Positions 32,510 through 43,538 of a DNA stretch of 64,000 nt are shown piece after piece. Source of the DNA: Prosopocoilus inquinatus (Eukaryota > Arthropoda > Insecta > Coleoptera > Lucanidae); assembly GCA_036172665.1 (NCBI GenBank), contig CM069876.1:42749001-42813000 (forward strand), written 5' to 3'. Both the position numbers and the translations under genes were made by a program. Within the stretch, counting starts at the first letter, position 1. The number at the start of each line of letters is the position of its first letter. The notes beneath the pieces are model-generated. The model was given only the letters and a program-made list of their open reading frames with translations. It was not told where the DNA came from and did no database searches.

Positions 32510-33110
32510 ATTAAGTACATAAATCTGCAGCATTGGGACGAAATAGATGCCAATAGGACCTCGTTGGAACTAAAAAGTTGGAAGAGAAAACCAGGAGGTC
32601 TTCTTTTTCTCGCCTGGTTGGAATTAAGAAATTGGAAGAGGAAACCAGGTCTTCTTTTTCTAAAACGATCGGTCGATACCAACCAGACCTCCTGGTTTCC
32701 TTTTCCAACTTTATCCTTCCGCTGAGGCTTTCATTGCATGTTTATATACCTGAGAATCCTCTTCCAACTTTGTTCTCCTTCTGTATCTTGGTTTGCAAAG
32801 GTGCAAGGGACCAAGTGGTCAAAACTAGTGTAGGTCTTCTGTTTTCGTCGACCACATTACATCTCCAATTTACCCGAAACTCGTTTCTTTTACTATCCCT
32901 GTTAGATCTGGTTCAACGAAGAAGTCGAACATTTCTGGATTTATCATTTTTTCTATCTGCCTCCTTTCCCAAACTATGTTTTGGTTCAATGAAGAAGTCA
33001 GTCGAACTTTTCTGGAGTTATCCTTTTTTTTCCATTTGCTACCATTCGCAAATCCAGAGTGTGCAAGTTTTAGCATCCGAAACCACCGATCTTCTTCAAT
33101 CTCTTCTTTA
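32510..33110. repeat. Short direct and inverted repeats
   Basis: TTGGAAGAGAAAACCAGGAG at 32578 recurs as TTGGAAGAGGAAACCAGG at 32631 (53 bp apart) and, inverted, as CCTGGTTTCCTTTTCCAA near 32692. A second pair, TTCAACGAAGAAGTCGAAC near 32912 and TTCAATGAAGAAGTCAGTCG near 32985, repeats about 75 bp apart. Frames across them are not genes. Confidence 0.7.
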
Positions 33111-33400
33111 TACAGTGCTTTGGTAGGAAGGAAAAGCTTCACCATATTCAAATGTTATTCGAAATACCTAAAGTTGAAATGGAATTTCAGTCTGCAATGG
33201 AAGGACGATGTCTCTGAAATGTGTGGAAATGTGTTTTGGAATGAAACTCTCTTTTTCTTTGGGATAATTTAGAAGAAGATGCAGTTCGAAAATATTCAAA
33301 ATGAAAAGAAAGGAAAATTTCAAGAAACATAACAAAGCAAGGAAGAAAACCACAAAACCATCCATCACTGACTCATATCATAATACCAATCAGAGACATG
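33111..33400. other. Non-coding, nothing recognised
   Basis: AT-rich with no recognisable element. Confidence 0.3.
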
Positions 33401-33720
33401 ACAGATTAACCACTTAATGACCAGTTTATCATCTCGATTGCATTAAACACGCGAAATAATTGCGCGATTGCGAAGGAAACCTAAACACATGGCGACAAAT
33501 AAATATCAATTACCTGCACACTAACGCAAACGTTTCAGCTCATGCCGCGTGATTGCCGGTCTAATTGCGGTCGGAGGAATAATAATTTCATTGCTGGATT
33601 GCGAGTGTAATCGTCCAAGTCGGGAAATACCGACGACGATGCGGTTTTTAACAATTTTGGTCGGCGGCACTCTCTCGCAAAGCAATTTAAATTAATTAAA
33701 AACATTCAATGTCGAAAGTA
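33401..33720. other. Low-copy patch, possible enhancer
   Basis: Balanced composition with several homeodomain-like cores (CTAATTGC, TAATTAAA, ACCTGCACAC) and no repeat signature. The enhancer idea is inference only. Confidence 0.2.
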
Positions 33721-34304
33721 TTAGGCAATAAAATCCTTCCAATAATTAAACGAAGAGAAAAACAAACCGAATTTTAGACCACACTGTATACACTGTATTA
33801 TTAAAAACATAACAAGTAGTACACTAAATTTTGCAAAAATTGTACTGCCATGACGAAATTAAGTCCAATTGGCCAGACTTGCCAAAATTCTTCTATCCAT
33901 TAGTCTTCATATCTTCCTGTTTCTTAAAACAATATTTTATACTCGTCTAGTGCTTTTTTGACGTGCCCTACCAGACTCGTATCATTTGGTACAACAACAT
34001 TTTTCTAAGTCGATTTCTTCTTTTAGACTTCTAATATCTGCTTATACGTTCTTTAAAAGTTCAGTCGAGACACATCATGCTCAATTAGATTCATTGATAC
34101 CACTCAATAATTTCGTGGTTCTTATTCAAGGAGTATCGTTTTAAGTAAGCATCATGGTACAAGTTCATACCCTCTTTTCTGTCCTTTTCAATCCAGATTC
34201 CTTCTCCAATATTTCTCTTATGCTTTCGTTTGTTGTTCTATCTCACCTAGTCTTGCACTGTATCCGTTTTTTTTTTCAGGTTATCTATGTTTCACAATCA
34301 TATA
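33721..34304. other. Non-coding, nothing recognised
   Basis: No gene or repeat recognised. Confidence 0.3.
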
Positions 34305-34460
34305 CAGGATGTATAGGCCAATGTGGTCCGTAACTTAAGGGTGTAATTGAAGAAAAAAAAACATTTATGTAAATATTTGTCCAGAAACGCTCATGTACGG
34401 AAATAAAAGTAAAACATCAAAGTTGAATTTTTGACTTCCGGTTCGAACCGCGACACCCTG
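34305..34460. mobile_element. Small TA-flanked MITE
   Basis: Ends CAGGATGTATAGGCC and, inverted, CAGGGTGTCGCGG, with TATA outside on both sides. 156 bp. The inverted match is short, so the call is tentative. Confidence 0.45.
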
Positions 34461-34929
34461 TATAATTGAGGGTACTGTGATGGTACTGAGGGTCTGTAAT
34501 TTTAATTCTCCGACTATTTCGTTCTTTCTAAATATTGTCTTTTCTTAACGAGCAATATATTTTATTTTGTTTTCTCAGCTTTGTTTTTTTTTCATCTTGT
34601 ATTAATATGTCTCCCAGAATTTTATACAGGCCAATAAATTCTACTATTATTATACTTATTATATCTTACTTACCTTCATGTTCATATAACCATCATTATT
34701 TTATTCTCCTGTTTCTAGTTAATTGCCTTCACTTCTTGTCTTGTCTTGTCTTGTACTAAATACGTTGTTTGCATACGTCAGATTACTTATTTTTTTTAAT
34801 ATTTTTAAATTCTTTGTCCAGTCTAATTTTCCTTTTATACTTTTTTTTTAATTTAGATTGTACAAAAAGCTATGCTCTCAAACTATCTGCCTGTTCTGTT
34901 CCTGTATCCGTTTTGAATTCGGTAAACTA

Positions 34930-36418
34930 ACTTCCAGCTAATTGCAGTTTATTCTTCACAATTGCTTATACATGCAGTACACAGAGTGTTTGGAAGTTGC
35001 TGGTACAAAAAAGACACTATAAGATCTGGAAGTCTATAAAGATGATAGAAAGTTATCTACAAAATAGAATACAATGTGTGTATTGGAATGGGCAATTCTC
35101 GGATTTCTGCTTTATTAAACGAGGAGTCCCGCAAGGGTCTATACTTGGACCAATTTTATTTTTAATATATATCAATGACTTACCTGATTTTGTGAGTGCC
35201 AGTAATATATATTTATTTGCGGATGACACGACTTTTATGGTTACCGGGAAAACTCGAATGGAACTAAAAACAAAAACCGATTTGTGTGAAGCAAAAGAAT
35301 GGTTTAGTGGCAACTTCCTAAAAATGAATGAAAATAAGACACAGAAATTATTATTGACTACCTGCAACTTACCTGTGAAAAAATGCTTAAAATTTCTTGG
35401 TTTATACTTCGACAGTGGCCTTACATGGGACAAACACATTACTGTTTTACAAAAACACTTGTCAACAGCTATATACACAATAAGAATAATCAAACGTAAT
35501 GTTTCTTATCAAGCTGCTAGAATGACATACTTCGCAAACTTCCACTCTAAGGCGAGTTATGGCATATTAATATGGGGAAATTCGTCTGACGCCGGAAAAA
35601 TTTTTTTGCTACAAAAAGAAGCAATTAGAGCATTAGCTGGAGTTCCTTATAACGAAACTTGCCGCCCAATTTTCAAAGTTCACCCTATACTTACAATACC
35701 ATCGCTTTTCATACTTACCTGCTTGTTACGCATACGTAAAAATTCTGTAAAGTTTTCTCACAATAGCGAATTTCATACTTACAACACAAGAGCTCAGCAC
35801 GACGTAAGCATTCTGTACCACCGAATTAAAAGGTCGCAAACAGGACCAAATTATCTGTGCGTTAAATTTTATAACAAGTTCCCAACTCAAGTGAGGCAAA
35901 TGAACTGTAAGATGTTTGAAAAATGGGTGAAATCGTTTCTTTTATCCAAAGTTTTTTTATAGTATTAAAGACTATCTGGACTGTGATATCGAACTTTAAC
36001 ATGCCCTGACCTTTTTACTTTTTCTGCTGTATGTTTTTTTTACCGTCATCATCACTGTGATTATTATTAATATTATTTTTTATTATTCTGTGTTATTTTC
36101 TAAAATCTAATTACTTATTTGTCTTTTTTGCGTCCGTATTTACATAATTGACTCTGTTGATTTTACAACATTTTTTATATTACTTATTTGTGATTGTACG
36201 TACCTATTTACACTTATTTTATTTATACACTTTTTTATTTACACATTATTTTATTTATACAAATTTTTTTTATCTGTATATCTTTGTTATATACTCATGA
36301 AGTATTGTAATATTCATTTCACTCGCATTTAGGCGTTGTCTGCTAATTGTAATATATTGATTTTTTGACGATTGTAACTATGTACATTGTTACAAAATAA
36401 ATATCTCTCTATCTATCA
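34930..36418 (+). mobile_element. 5'-truncated non-LTR (LINE) retrotransposon
   Basis: Contains the second half of a reverse transcriptase and a ~450-bp 3' UTR ending in ACAAAATAAATATCTCTCT. No 5' half, no endonuclease and no ORF1 are present. Truncation at the 5' end is typical of target-primed insertion. The protein resembles Jockey/CR1-group enzymes, but the clade is not settled. The 5' limit is approximate. Confidence 0.75.
34997..35962 (+). pseudogene. LINE reverse transcriptase fragment
   Basis: 321 open codons with no ATG at the upstream edge (the first in-frame codon is TTG), so this is a fragment. Residues 43-61 hold the block-4 motif GVPQGSILGPILFLIYIND. Residues 74-77 are the catalytic FADD, followed after a gap by the thumb-side motif FLGLYFDSGLTWDKHI. 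The C-terminal part has cysteine/histidine-poor helical sequence up to the stop at 35960. The upstream fingers, palm motif A and endonuclease are missing. The frame itself is unbroken, so the insertion is fairly recent, but it cannot act alone. Confidence 0.85.
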
Positions 36419-36541
36419 GAAGTCCTTGGAAATCCAAGAAAGACATTTATCTCCATAAAATACCACGTCCGTCAACTCATTATTCGTGTAAGTGGAATTC
36501 ATTTCAGTAATAATAATATACCGAGTTGTGACTGTTATGAC

Positions 36542-37016
36542 TAGGGCTGCGAGAATTTATCGATATATCGATATTATCGATAATATCGAAATTTATCGAA
36601 TAACGATATTTCCATTTAAGATATCGATATTATCGATAAATATCGGATTTATCGATATTATTGTTGGTATCGCCGTGTCGATATTATCGGTGGTATCGAT
36701 AGTTTAAAATTTAAAAAACACATTGCTAGCAAAACTACCTCGTACAAAAATGTGTGAAAATTCACTTGTCCGAAAATTCACTTGTCCGACTTGCTCGATA
36801 TTATCGATATATCGATAATTATAGATATTATCGATATATGGATAAATATCGATATATCGATAAATATCAATAATATTGATAAATATTGATAATGTCGATA
36901 ATATCGATAAATATCGGTAATATCGATTAAAATCGATAATATCAATATATCGATAATTATAGATATTTTTTAGTTATCGATATCCGATATCGAAAACAGG
37001 ATATCGTGCACCCCTA
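36542..37016. mobile_element. hAT MITE filled with TATCGATA motifs
   Basis: 475 bp flanked by a perfect 8-bp target duplication GTTATGAC (36534-36541, 37017-37024). Ends are TAGGGCTGC and, inverted, TAGGGGTGCACGATATC. The interior is largely ATATCGATA/TATCGATAAATATCG repeats with a short unrelated centre (36715-36795) containing CACTTGTCCGA twice. No coding capacity. The 8-bp duplication and TAGGG ends place it in hAT. Confidence 0.9.
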
Positions 37017-37024
37017 GTTATGAC

Positions 37025-37707
37025 AGCTTGTTACCTTAACTCAGTAGCGCACCAACAATTTTGGCCAAATTTTTAGTAATTTTTATCTCGAAAATTTTAT
37101 TAGAATTTTGTTTTTGCCGATGATTCCCAATTTTTTTTTTTTGTACTAACAATTTCCAAACACCTAGTTTCTTCAAATTTTTCTTTGTTTTGTTCTATCC
37201 ATTCCATTCATTCCATTGCATTCCATTCTTGTATTTTCATTTTCATGTATTACGTTTCTCATCATGTTTATATAAATATATTGTCGCCCATTTGTTTATT
37301 AGGTCTAAATATACCACTTTCTGTACATCTTGCATTTTACCTTTTATTTCTTCTCTCTATTTTCGTAGTATCTAAATATATCCCTTCTTCTGACATTTTC
37401 TTGTCTTTATTAAATTAGCTCTTCGAGAAATTTTCTTGTCTTTATTAAATTAGTTCTTCGAGAACGACATATTTTTTTTTTCAGTTTCTTGAGTAATTTG
37501 TTGCAAGAAAAGCGCATCCGTTTTTCAGGGTACGCTTTTTTATGTGTTCGATATTCAACTTACCAAAAATATCATTTGTATCCTTAATATTGACGGATTC
37601 TTTGCCCCAAAGTGTCAGTAAGTTATTATTTCTACTCTTTCTGGCAATTCTGGGGGATGCAATTTTTATGCTTCCGAGTGTATAATTTTTTTTTTGTTTG
37701 ATGTGTG
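37025..37707. other. Non-coding, flank of the BEL/Pao element
   Basis: T-rich, with one 35-bp duplication annotated separately. No gene. Confidence 0.35.
37395..37464. repeat. 35-bp tandem duplication
   Basis: ATTTTCTTGTCTTTATTAAA plus TTAGYTCTTCGAGAA, twice in a row with one difference. Confidence 0.95.
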
Positions 37708-38027
37708 TGTTAACGATGTTTCTTCTTTCGCTTTGTCTAAATTCGGTTAAGATGACGAACTATCATTTCCGTGAAGTATTGCCGTGTTGGAAACTTGTGC
37801 GTCATTTTCAGGCCCTAAAGATGAATTCCTTGAGTAGTCATCTTCCCGGAAGTTAGCCGATGCCTCTGGTAGAAGCATCTTATATTTCATTATTGTTTCG
37901 AACATCAAACCGATCGCTTGTATTTTGTTATTCTGTTAATTTAAATAAAACGTTATTTAGTAACTTCGACAGCTGATTATTTCGCAAATATTAACAAAAA
38001 GAAGTGAACAAATCAACGCTAAAATCA
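37708..38027 (+). repeat. 5' LTR of BEL/Pao element
   Basis: Starts TGTTAACGATG and ends TAAAATCA. It carries AATAAA-type signals (TTTAAATAAAACG) in its last third. Identical base for base to the 3' LTR in my reading. Confidence 0.97.
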
Positions 38028-38045
38028 TGGTCCTTCGAGCCGGAT
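38028..38045 (+). other. Primer-binding site, tRNA-Tyr
   Basis: TGGTCCTTCGAGCCGGAT begins right after the LTR. Its complement ATCCGGCTCGAAGGACCA is the 3' end of insect tRNA-Tyr with CCA added (18 of 18). Confidence 0.85.
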
Positions 38046-38282
38046 GTTGAAAATCGCTGAAAACAAGGAAAACAGCCAACATCATCTTCAAGTTGTCGAA
38101 GAATACGCCAAGATCAGGCGAGTCCGTAGCAATAATCAAGTTAAGCCCGAGCGTCCGAGCAATCAACGAAACCAGCGCCACGTAGGGCCCAGGTCAGCGA
38201 CAATCGTAAGTCCCACAATCTTTTACTTTCCATTTCCCTTATTAAGCTATCTTATTTGCGTCAGCATTCAAAACGTAATCAA

Positions 38283-41200
38283 ATGGCGAGTATTAAAGAT
38301 TTAACTAAAAAACGCGGCGCCGCAAAGGCACAAGTCACAAGGTTCATGACATTTTTAAGTACCTTAGACGAAAATTGCGTAATCGAAGAGGACATTGTTC
38401 AATTACAATGTCGGATAGAAAAATTAGAGGTCGCTTGGACCGAATTTGCCAATGTCCAATTTCAAATCGAATGTACTTGCGATGAACCGGACGAACAAAT
38501 CGATGTAAGGGAAGAATTCGAAGCTAATTACTTCAAGGCTTTAACTAAAGCACGCGCTATCATAAAACGCAGTGAATCTCGTCCGGCATCAGCTGCACCT
38601 TTACCGATTAATCAAGGGGAAACATTTAAACGTGTAAAGTTACCCACCATAAACCTGCCGACCTTTGATGGCGCTTATGAAAGTTGGTATAATTTTCGCG
38701 ATACTTTTACTAGCTTAATTCATAACGATACAACATTAAGCGATATTCAAAAATTTCATTATCTGAGAGCCTCGCTCAAAAACGAAGCAGCGCATGTTAT
38801 TCAATCACTAGAAATTTCGGATTTAAATTATACGACTGCATGGGACTTGCTTCACAAACGTTTTAACAACAAAAGATTAATCGTACACAATCACGTTCAC
38901 GCGCTGTGCACTTTACATACTATACAAAAGGAATCACACTTGGCGCTACGGGAGTTGTTAGACAAACTATTAAAACATCTCAGGGCGTTAAAAAACTTAG
39001 GACTACCGACCGATTCATGGGATGCACTTATAGTTTATTTGATAACCGCAAAATTAGATGTTTCATCAAAACGCGAATGGGAACTATCCATCGCTGATAA
39101 AATAGATGAGTGTCCTTCTTTAAGTAATTTCACGGAGTTTTTAGCCAATCGGTGTAATTTTCTTGAAACATTAAATCCCAACTCAAATTCTGGCGTAAAT
39201 AAAAATAGCAAGGTAAAAACGTCTAGTTTAATAACGGCAACAAAAATACAGTGTTCTTTCTGCAATCAATCGCATTTTACATCAAAATGTGACGCGTTAT
39301 TAAAATTAGCTGTAAACGATCGTATAGAAGCATCTAAAAGTAAACATCTCTGTTTGAATTGTTTGCGGAAGGGTCATAATTCTAAATCGTGTCGATCTAA
39401 TTTCCTGTGCAAGCATTGTAATAAAAAGCATCATACTCTTCTTCATATTGACGCCCAACAAAAATCGCATTTAGTATCAGTTGAAGCCCCCAGCACTAGC
39501 GAAAATGTGTCCGAAATTTCTATTAGCAGTCATGCATCACTGCAACATTTCTCACAAGTTCTTTTATCGACTGCATGCGTCCTGGCGATCGATTCGCAAG
39601 GAAAATGGCATAATTGTCGTATATTGCTTGATTCTGGCTCTCAATCGAATTTCATCACGACAAAAATGCATCGCAAATTAGGCCTTATTACCTCTCGAAC
39701 GAATTCAAAGGTTTACGGTATAAACCAAACGAGCATCGATTTGAGCCACAAATCTGAAGTTGTGATTCGTTCAAATCACAACAATTTTCAGACAAAGATT
39801 CATTGTTTAATAGTCCCTCGAATTACAGAAAACATGCCCATCGTTTCTTTCAAGCCCACCTTTTTGCAAATATCTACAAATATTAACATGGCTGATCCCA
39901 CGTTTGCTAAAGAAGGTGAAATCGATATGTTGATAGGGGCATCAATATTTTGGCAGCTACTGTGCGTCGGCCAAATTAAATTAGGTCACAATCTTCCAAT
40001 ACTTCATAAAACCAAATTTGGTTGGATAATTTCCGGGCCTTTATCATTCGCGAATTCTCGAACAAACGAAAAAACTATTTGTAATTTTAGCGCTAACCTC
40101 GACGAACAAGTTCAACGCTTCTGGGAAATCGAGGAATGTTCGGTCGGTAAAACCTTCTCGCTAGAAGAACAAAAATGCGAACAGCATTTCGTCAACACTA
40201 TAACTCGAAATCACGAAGGCCGTTTCGTGGTAAGCGTACCCTTTACGGAAGACAAATATAAATTAGGTGATTCTCGGCAGAACGCACTTAAGCGTTTTTA
40301 CTCGTTAGAAAGAAAATTAAATCGAAACCAGTTTCTAAAAGACGAATACGTAAAGTTTATGGACGAGTATGAGCGTTTAGGTCACATGGTAAAAATCGAC
40401 GAGAAATCAGATTATCACAAGCCGATATACTACCTGCCACATCACGCAGTAATAAAACCTTCTAGTTCCAGTACGAAAACGCGAGTAGTCTTCGATGCTT
40501 CCGCTCCCAGTGATACGGGTCTTTCTTTAAATAACGTGCAGCTTGTAGGACCGGTAATCCAAAATGATTTATTTACGATTCTCACACGTTTTAGGCGTCC
40601 TGTATATGTAATTGTCGGCGACATAGAAAAAATGTACCGCCAAATATTAATAGCAGAGGAAGATCGACCTCTACATCGTATATTGTGGCGCCCGGACGTT
40701 TCTCAAGGCGTACATTGCTACGAATTGCAAACGGTAACATACGGTACCGCTTCAGCGTCCTTTTTAGCAACCCGTTGCCTTCAGCAAATAGCCGATGAAA
40801 TGACTTCACGTTTCCCTATGGCATGTAATGCTTTATGTAATGATTTTTACATGGACGACGTGCTTACAGGCACAGATACTATCGAAAATCTGCATCAATT
40901 ACGTAATGACCTTACCGAAATTTTAAAATTAAGCGGATTTAAGCTACATAAGTGGTTCAGCAACGTTCTACAAACATCGGGTAATAATAACGACAAAGGC
41001 GTGCAATTCGGTGATAGTCAAGACACTAGTACGTTAGGCGTGTTATGGAACCCGTCACTTGATTTATTTCAATATGAAGTAAACATATCCGACCGTTCAC
41101 AACACTGCACAAAACGCAGCGTTCTTTCGATTACCGCGAAAATCTTTGACCCTCTAGGATTGCTGGGTCCTGTAACGGTTATTGCAAAACTTCTAATTCA

Positions 41201-43397
41201 AAGTTTATGGCAGCTTAAGCTTTCTTGGGATGAATCCTTACCTCACGATTTGCATTTCAAATGGATCAAATTTATGGACGAATTAGCCGCGATAAACGAC
41301 ATCAGGGTACCTCGCCTCGTGATACAACCGTATTCAAAAATCATCGAGTGCCATGGTTTCGCCGATGCTTCCGAGAACGCGTACGGAGCATGTATTTATG
41401 TGCGTTCCATAAACAAACTCAATCAATGCGAAGTACACCTAATTTGCGCCAAGTCTCGCGTTGCTCCTTTACGACGCGTTACAATTCCGCGCTTAGAACT
41501 GTGTGCGGCACTTTTACTCGCACGATTAGTTTCAAAACTTAAAAATTCAGCGGACTTTAATTTTAATTCATATATTCTATGGTCCGACTCAACGATTGCC
41601 TTAAATTGGATAAAATCTTCTCCATCGCGTTGGCAAACGTTTGTAGCCAATCGTGTTGCGGAAATTCAAACGCTTACCGTCAATCAAAATTGGCACCACG
41701 TGAGGTCGGGCGATAATCCAGCAGATCTGATTTCTCGCGGCGTTTCTCCGTCGGTATTACTAAATTCTACGCTCTGGTGGCACGGGCCTTCATGGCTGTC
41801 AGAGGACGCATGTCGCTGGCCAGCGGAAGAAACGCAAATACGAATTAAAGATCCTCCGGAAGAGAAAAAACGAGCCGCCGTCTTAGTAAATCATGTACTG
41901 TCGGCTGATATATTTAAAAGGTTTTCGTCGCTAAGTACACTACAACGAGTAACGTCTTGGTGCAAGCGTTTCATAGAAAATTGTAAGGTTTCCCGCGAAA
42001 ACAGGCAATTCGGCCCTCTAACTGTGTCAGAATTGCAATCATCATTAAGATCGTTAATAAAAACAGCTCAGTTAGAAAACTTTTCAGATGATATAAAATC
42101 TTTACTGAAGAACAACGAAGTTAAAACATGTAGTCGTTTGCTAGCCCTGAATCCGTTTCTAGACGACAATCAAATTCTTCGCGTTGGCGGCCGTTTAAAG
42201 TTCGCTCCGTTTGCATTTGATAAAAGACACCCGGTCATATTACCTAAAAATCACGAGCTCACAAACCTAATAATAAGAAATGAACACGTGCGATTGTTAC
42301 ATTGCGGTCCGCAACTGCTACTTGCTTCTTTAAGAGAAAAATATTGGCCAGTTTCCGGGCGTTCATTAGTCAAAAGAATTGTCAGAAATTGTATCACTTG
42401 CGCAAGGGTCAATCCACAGCCCGCGAATTATATTATGGGACATTTACCCGACTATCGCGTTACGCCTTCTATGCCTTTCGAGAAATGCGGAGTTGATTAT
42501 GCAGGTCCTTTTATGTTAAAGGAAAAGAGAACACGAGGCTCCAAAATTATCAAGGCCTATGTTTGTTTATTCGTTTGTCTAACAACAAAAGCAATTCATT
42601 TAGAATTAGTTTGCGACCTCACTACGCAAGCCTTTTTAAACACGTTAAAACGTTTTATTTCTCGCCGTGGCAAACCGACCCATATATATTCGGACAATGG
42701 TTCTAATTTTATCGGCGCTAATTCTGAACTACGAGCATTAGCAGGCTTTTTAGATAATCATGACACAATAAAGGTGTTAGAAAATTCTCTTATTAACGAG
42801 GGTATTACCTGGAAATTTATACCACCAAGAGCGCCCCACTTCGGTGGCATTTGGGAGGCAGGTATTAAATCTACAAAAGCGCATTTAAAAAGGGTTATCG
42901 GTAAACAGAATATTGTCTTTGAAGATTTTTATACAGTGCTGACGCAAATAGAGGCGGTTCTCAATTCCCGTCCTATCTCTCCTTTGTCCGATGATCCTAA
43001 TGATCTTAATCCTTTAACACCCGGACATTTCTTAATCGGTAAATCGCTAACGGCCCCGCCGGAAGAAAATGTATTGAATATACAAGAAAATCGACTTTCG
43101 GCTTTTCAACGACAACAGCGGATGGTCCAGGACTTTTGGAAAAGGTGGAGCAAGGAATATGTATCGGAACTTCAAACCCGCTGCAAGTGGAAGAAACATC
43201 ATGAAACTCTTCTACGTGTAGGTGACCTCGTCTTGCTACGGGCGGAAAATCAAGCGCCTTTACAATGGAAAATGGGTCGGGTCCTGCAGCTTCACCCCGG
43301 AGAGGATGGCGTCACACGAGTGATTACAGTGAAAACCGCGGACTCAGTAACAAAGCGTGCTGTGCGCGGAGTGTGCGTCTTACCTCTAACGAACTAA
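38283..43397 (+). CDS. BEL/Pao gag-pol polyprotein
   Basis: 1704 residues from the first ATG at 38283 (context CAAATGG); upstream in-frame codons lack ATG. N-terminal gag region (DUF1759-like, around KLPTINLPTFDG, about residue 120). Zinc knuckles follow near 324-336 (CSFCNQSHFTSKC), 357-370 (CLNCLRKGHNSKSC) and a third Cys/His cluster. Aspartic protease has LLDSGSQSNF near 450. Reverse transcriptase starts near RVVFDASAP (about 732), with catalytic YMDD near 856. RNase H has GFADASENAYGA (about 1027) and LWSDST (about 1098). The integrase zinc site (HVRLLH ... CITC, about 1334-1370) is followed by core acidic residues in GVDYAGPF, YSDNGSNF and GIWEAGIKS (about 1404, 1469, 1524). A DUF5641 tail (RVGDLVLLR) ends the protein. 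All catalytic residues I looked for are present. No frameshift separates gag and pol, which is usual in this family. Confidence 0.96.
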   Translation: MASIKDLTKKRGAAKAQVTRFMTFLSTLDENCVIEEDIVQLQCRIEKLEVAWTEFANVQFQIECTCDEPDEQIDVREEFEANYFKALTKARAIIKRSESRPASAAPLPINQGETFKRVKLPTINLPTFDGAYESWYNFRDTFTSLIHNDTTLSDIQKFHYLRASLKNEAAHVIQSLEISDLNYTTAWDLLHKRFNNKRLIVHNHVHALCTLHTIQKESHLALRELLDKLLKHLRALKNLGLPTDSWDALIVYLITAKLDVSSKREWELSIADKIDECPSLSNFTEFLANRCNFLETLNPNSNSGVNKNSKVKTSSLITATKIQCSFCNQSHFTSKCDALLKLAVNDRIEASKSKHLCLNCLRKGHNSKSCRSNFLCKHCNKKHHTLLHIDAQQKSHLVSVEAPSTSENVSEISISSHASLQHFSQVLLSTACVLAIDSQGKWHNCRILLDSGSQSNFITTKMHRKLGLITSRTNSKVYGINQTSIDLSHKSEVVIRSNHNNFQTKIHCLIVPRITENMPIVSFKPTFLQISTNINMADPTFAKEGEIDMLIGASIFWQLLCVGQIKLGHNLPILHKTKFGWIISGPLSFANSRTNEKTICNFSANLDEQVQRFWEIEECSVGKTFSLEEQKCEQHFVNTITRNHEGRFVVSVPFTEDKYKLGDSRQNALKRFYSLERKLNRNQFLKDEYVKFMDEYERLGHMVKIDEKSDYHKPIYYLPHHAVIKPSSSSTKTRVVFDASAPSDTGLSLNNVQLVGPVIQNDLFTILTRFRRPVYVIVGDIEKMYRQILIAEEDRPLHRILWRPDVSQGVHCYELQTVTYGTASASFLATRCLQQIADEMTSRFPMACNALCNDFYMDDVLTGTDTIENLHQLRNDLTEILKLSGFKLHKWFSNVLQTSGNNNDKGVQFGDSQDTSTLGVLWNPSLDLFQYEVNISDRSQHCTKRSVLSITAKIFDPLGLLGPVTVIAKLLIQSLWQLKLSWDESLPHDLHFKWIKFMDELAAINDIRVPRLVIQPYSKIIECHGFADASENAYGACIYVRSINKLNQCEVHLICAKSRVAPLRRVTIPRLELCAALLLARLVSKLKNSADFNFNSYILWSDSTIALNWIKSSPSRWQTFVANRVAEIQTLTVNQNWHHVRSGDNPADLISRGVSPSVLLNSTLWWHGPSWLSEDACRWPAEETQIRIKDPPEEKKRAAVLVNHVLSADIFKRFSSLSTLQRVTSWCKRFIENCKVSRENRQFGPLTVSELQSSLRSLIKTAQLENFSDDIKSLLKNNEVKTCSRLLALNPFLDDNQILRVGGRLKFAPFAFDKRHPVILPKNHELTNLIIRNEHVRLLHCGPQLLLASLREKYWPVSGRSLVKRIVRNCITCARVNPQPANYIMGHLPDYRVTPSMPFEKCGVDYAGPFMLKEKRTRGSKIIKAYVCLFVCLTTKAIHLELVCDLTTQAFLNTLKRFISRRGKPTHIYSDNGSNFIGANSELRALAGFLDNHDTIKVLENSLINEGITWKFIPPRAPHFGGIWEAGIKSTKAHLKRVIGKQNIVFEDFYTVLTQIEAVLNSRPISPLSDDPNDLNPLTPGHFLIGKSLTAPPEENVLNIQENRLSAFQRQQRMVQDFWKRWSKEYVSELQTRCKWKKHHETLLRVGDLVLLRAENQAPLQWKMGRVLQLHPGEDGVTRVITVKTADSVTKRAVRGVCVLPLTN

Positions 43398-43525
43398 ATT
43401 AGTATTATTTTATTAAACCTTTTGATTACCTTAGCATAAACATTTATAATCATTAGCCCTAAGTTTACCTTTTTATTTTTCTTTCATATTTATTTTTGAA
43501 ACAAATGTATTGTACATTATCTTTC

Positions 43526-43538
43526 AAAGGGGGCGGCA
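43526..43538 (+). other. Polypurine tract
   Basis: AAAGGGGGCGGCA immediately before the 3' LTR, the expected plus-strand primer. The C's make it less pure than usual. Confidence 0.75.

Noticed and set aside
32578..33126. 182-codon plus-strand frame
   Set aside because: Crosses short direct and inverted repeats, starts without ATG, and matches no known fold.
38256..38282. Extension of gag-pol upstream of 38283
   Set aside because: The nine extra codons start with TTG and lack ATG; the first ATG with good context is at 38283.
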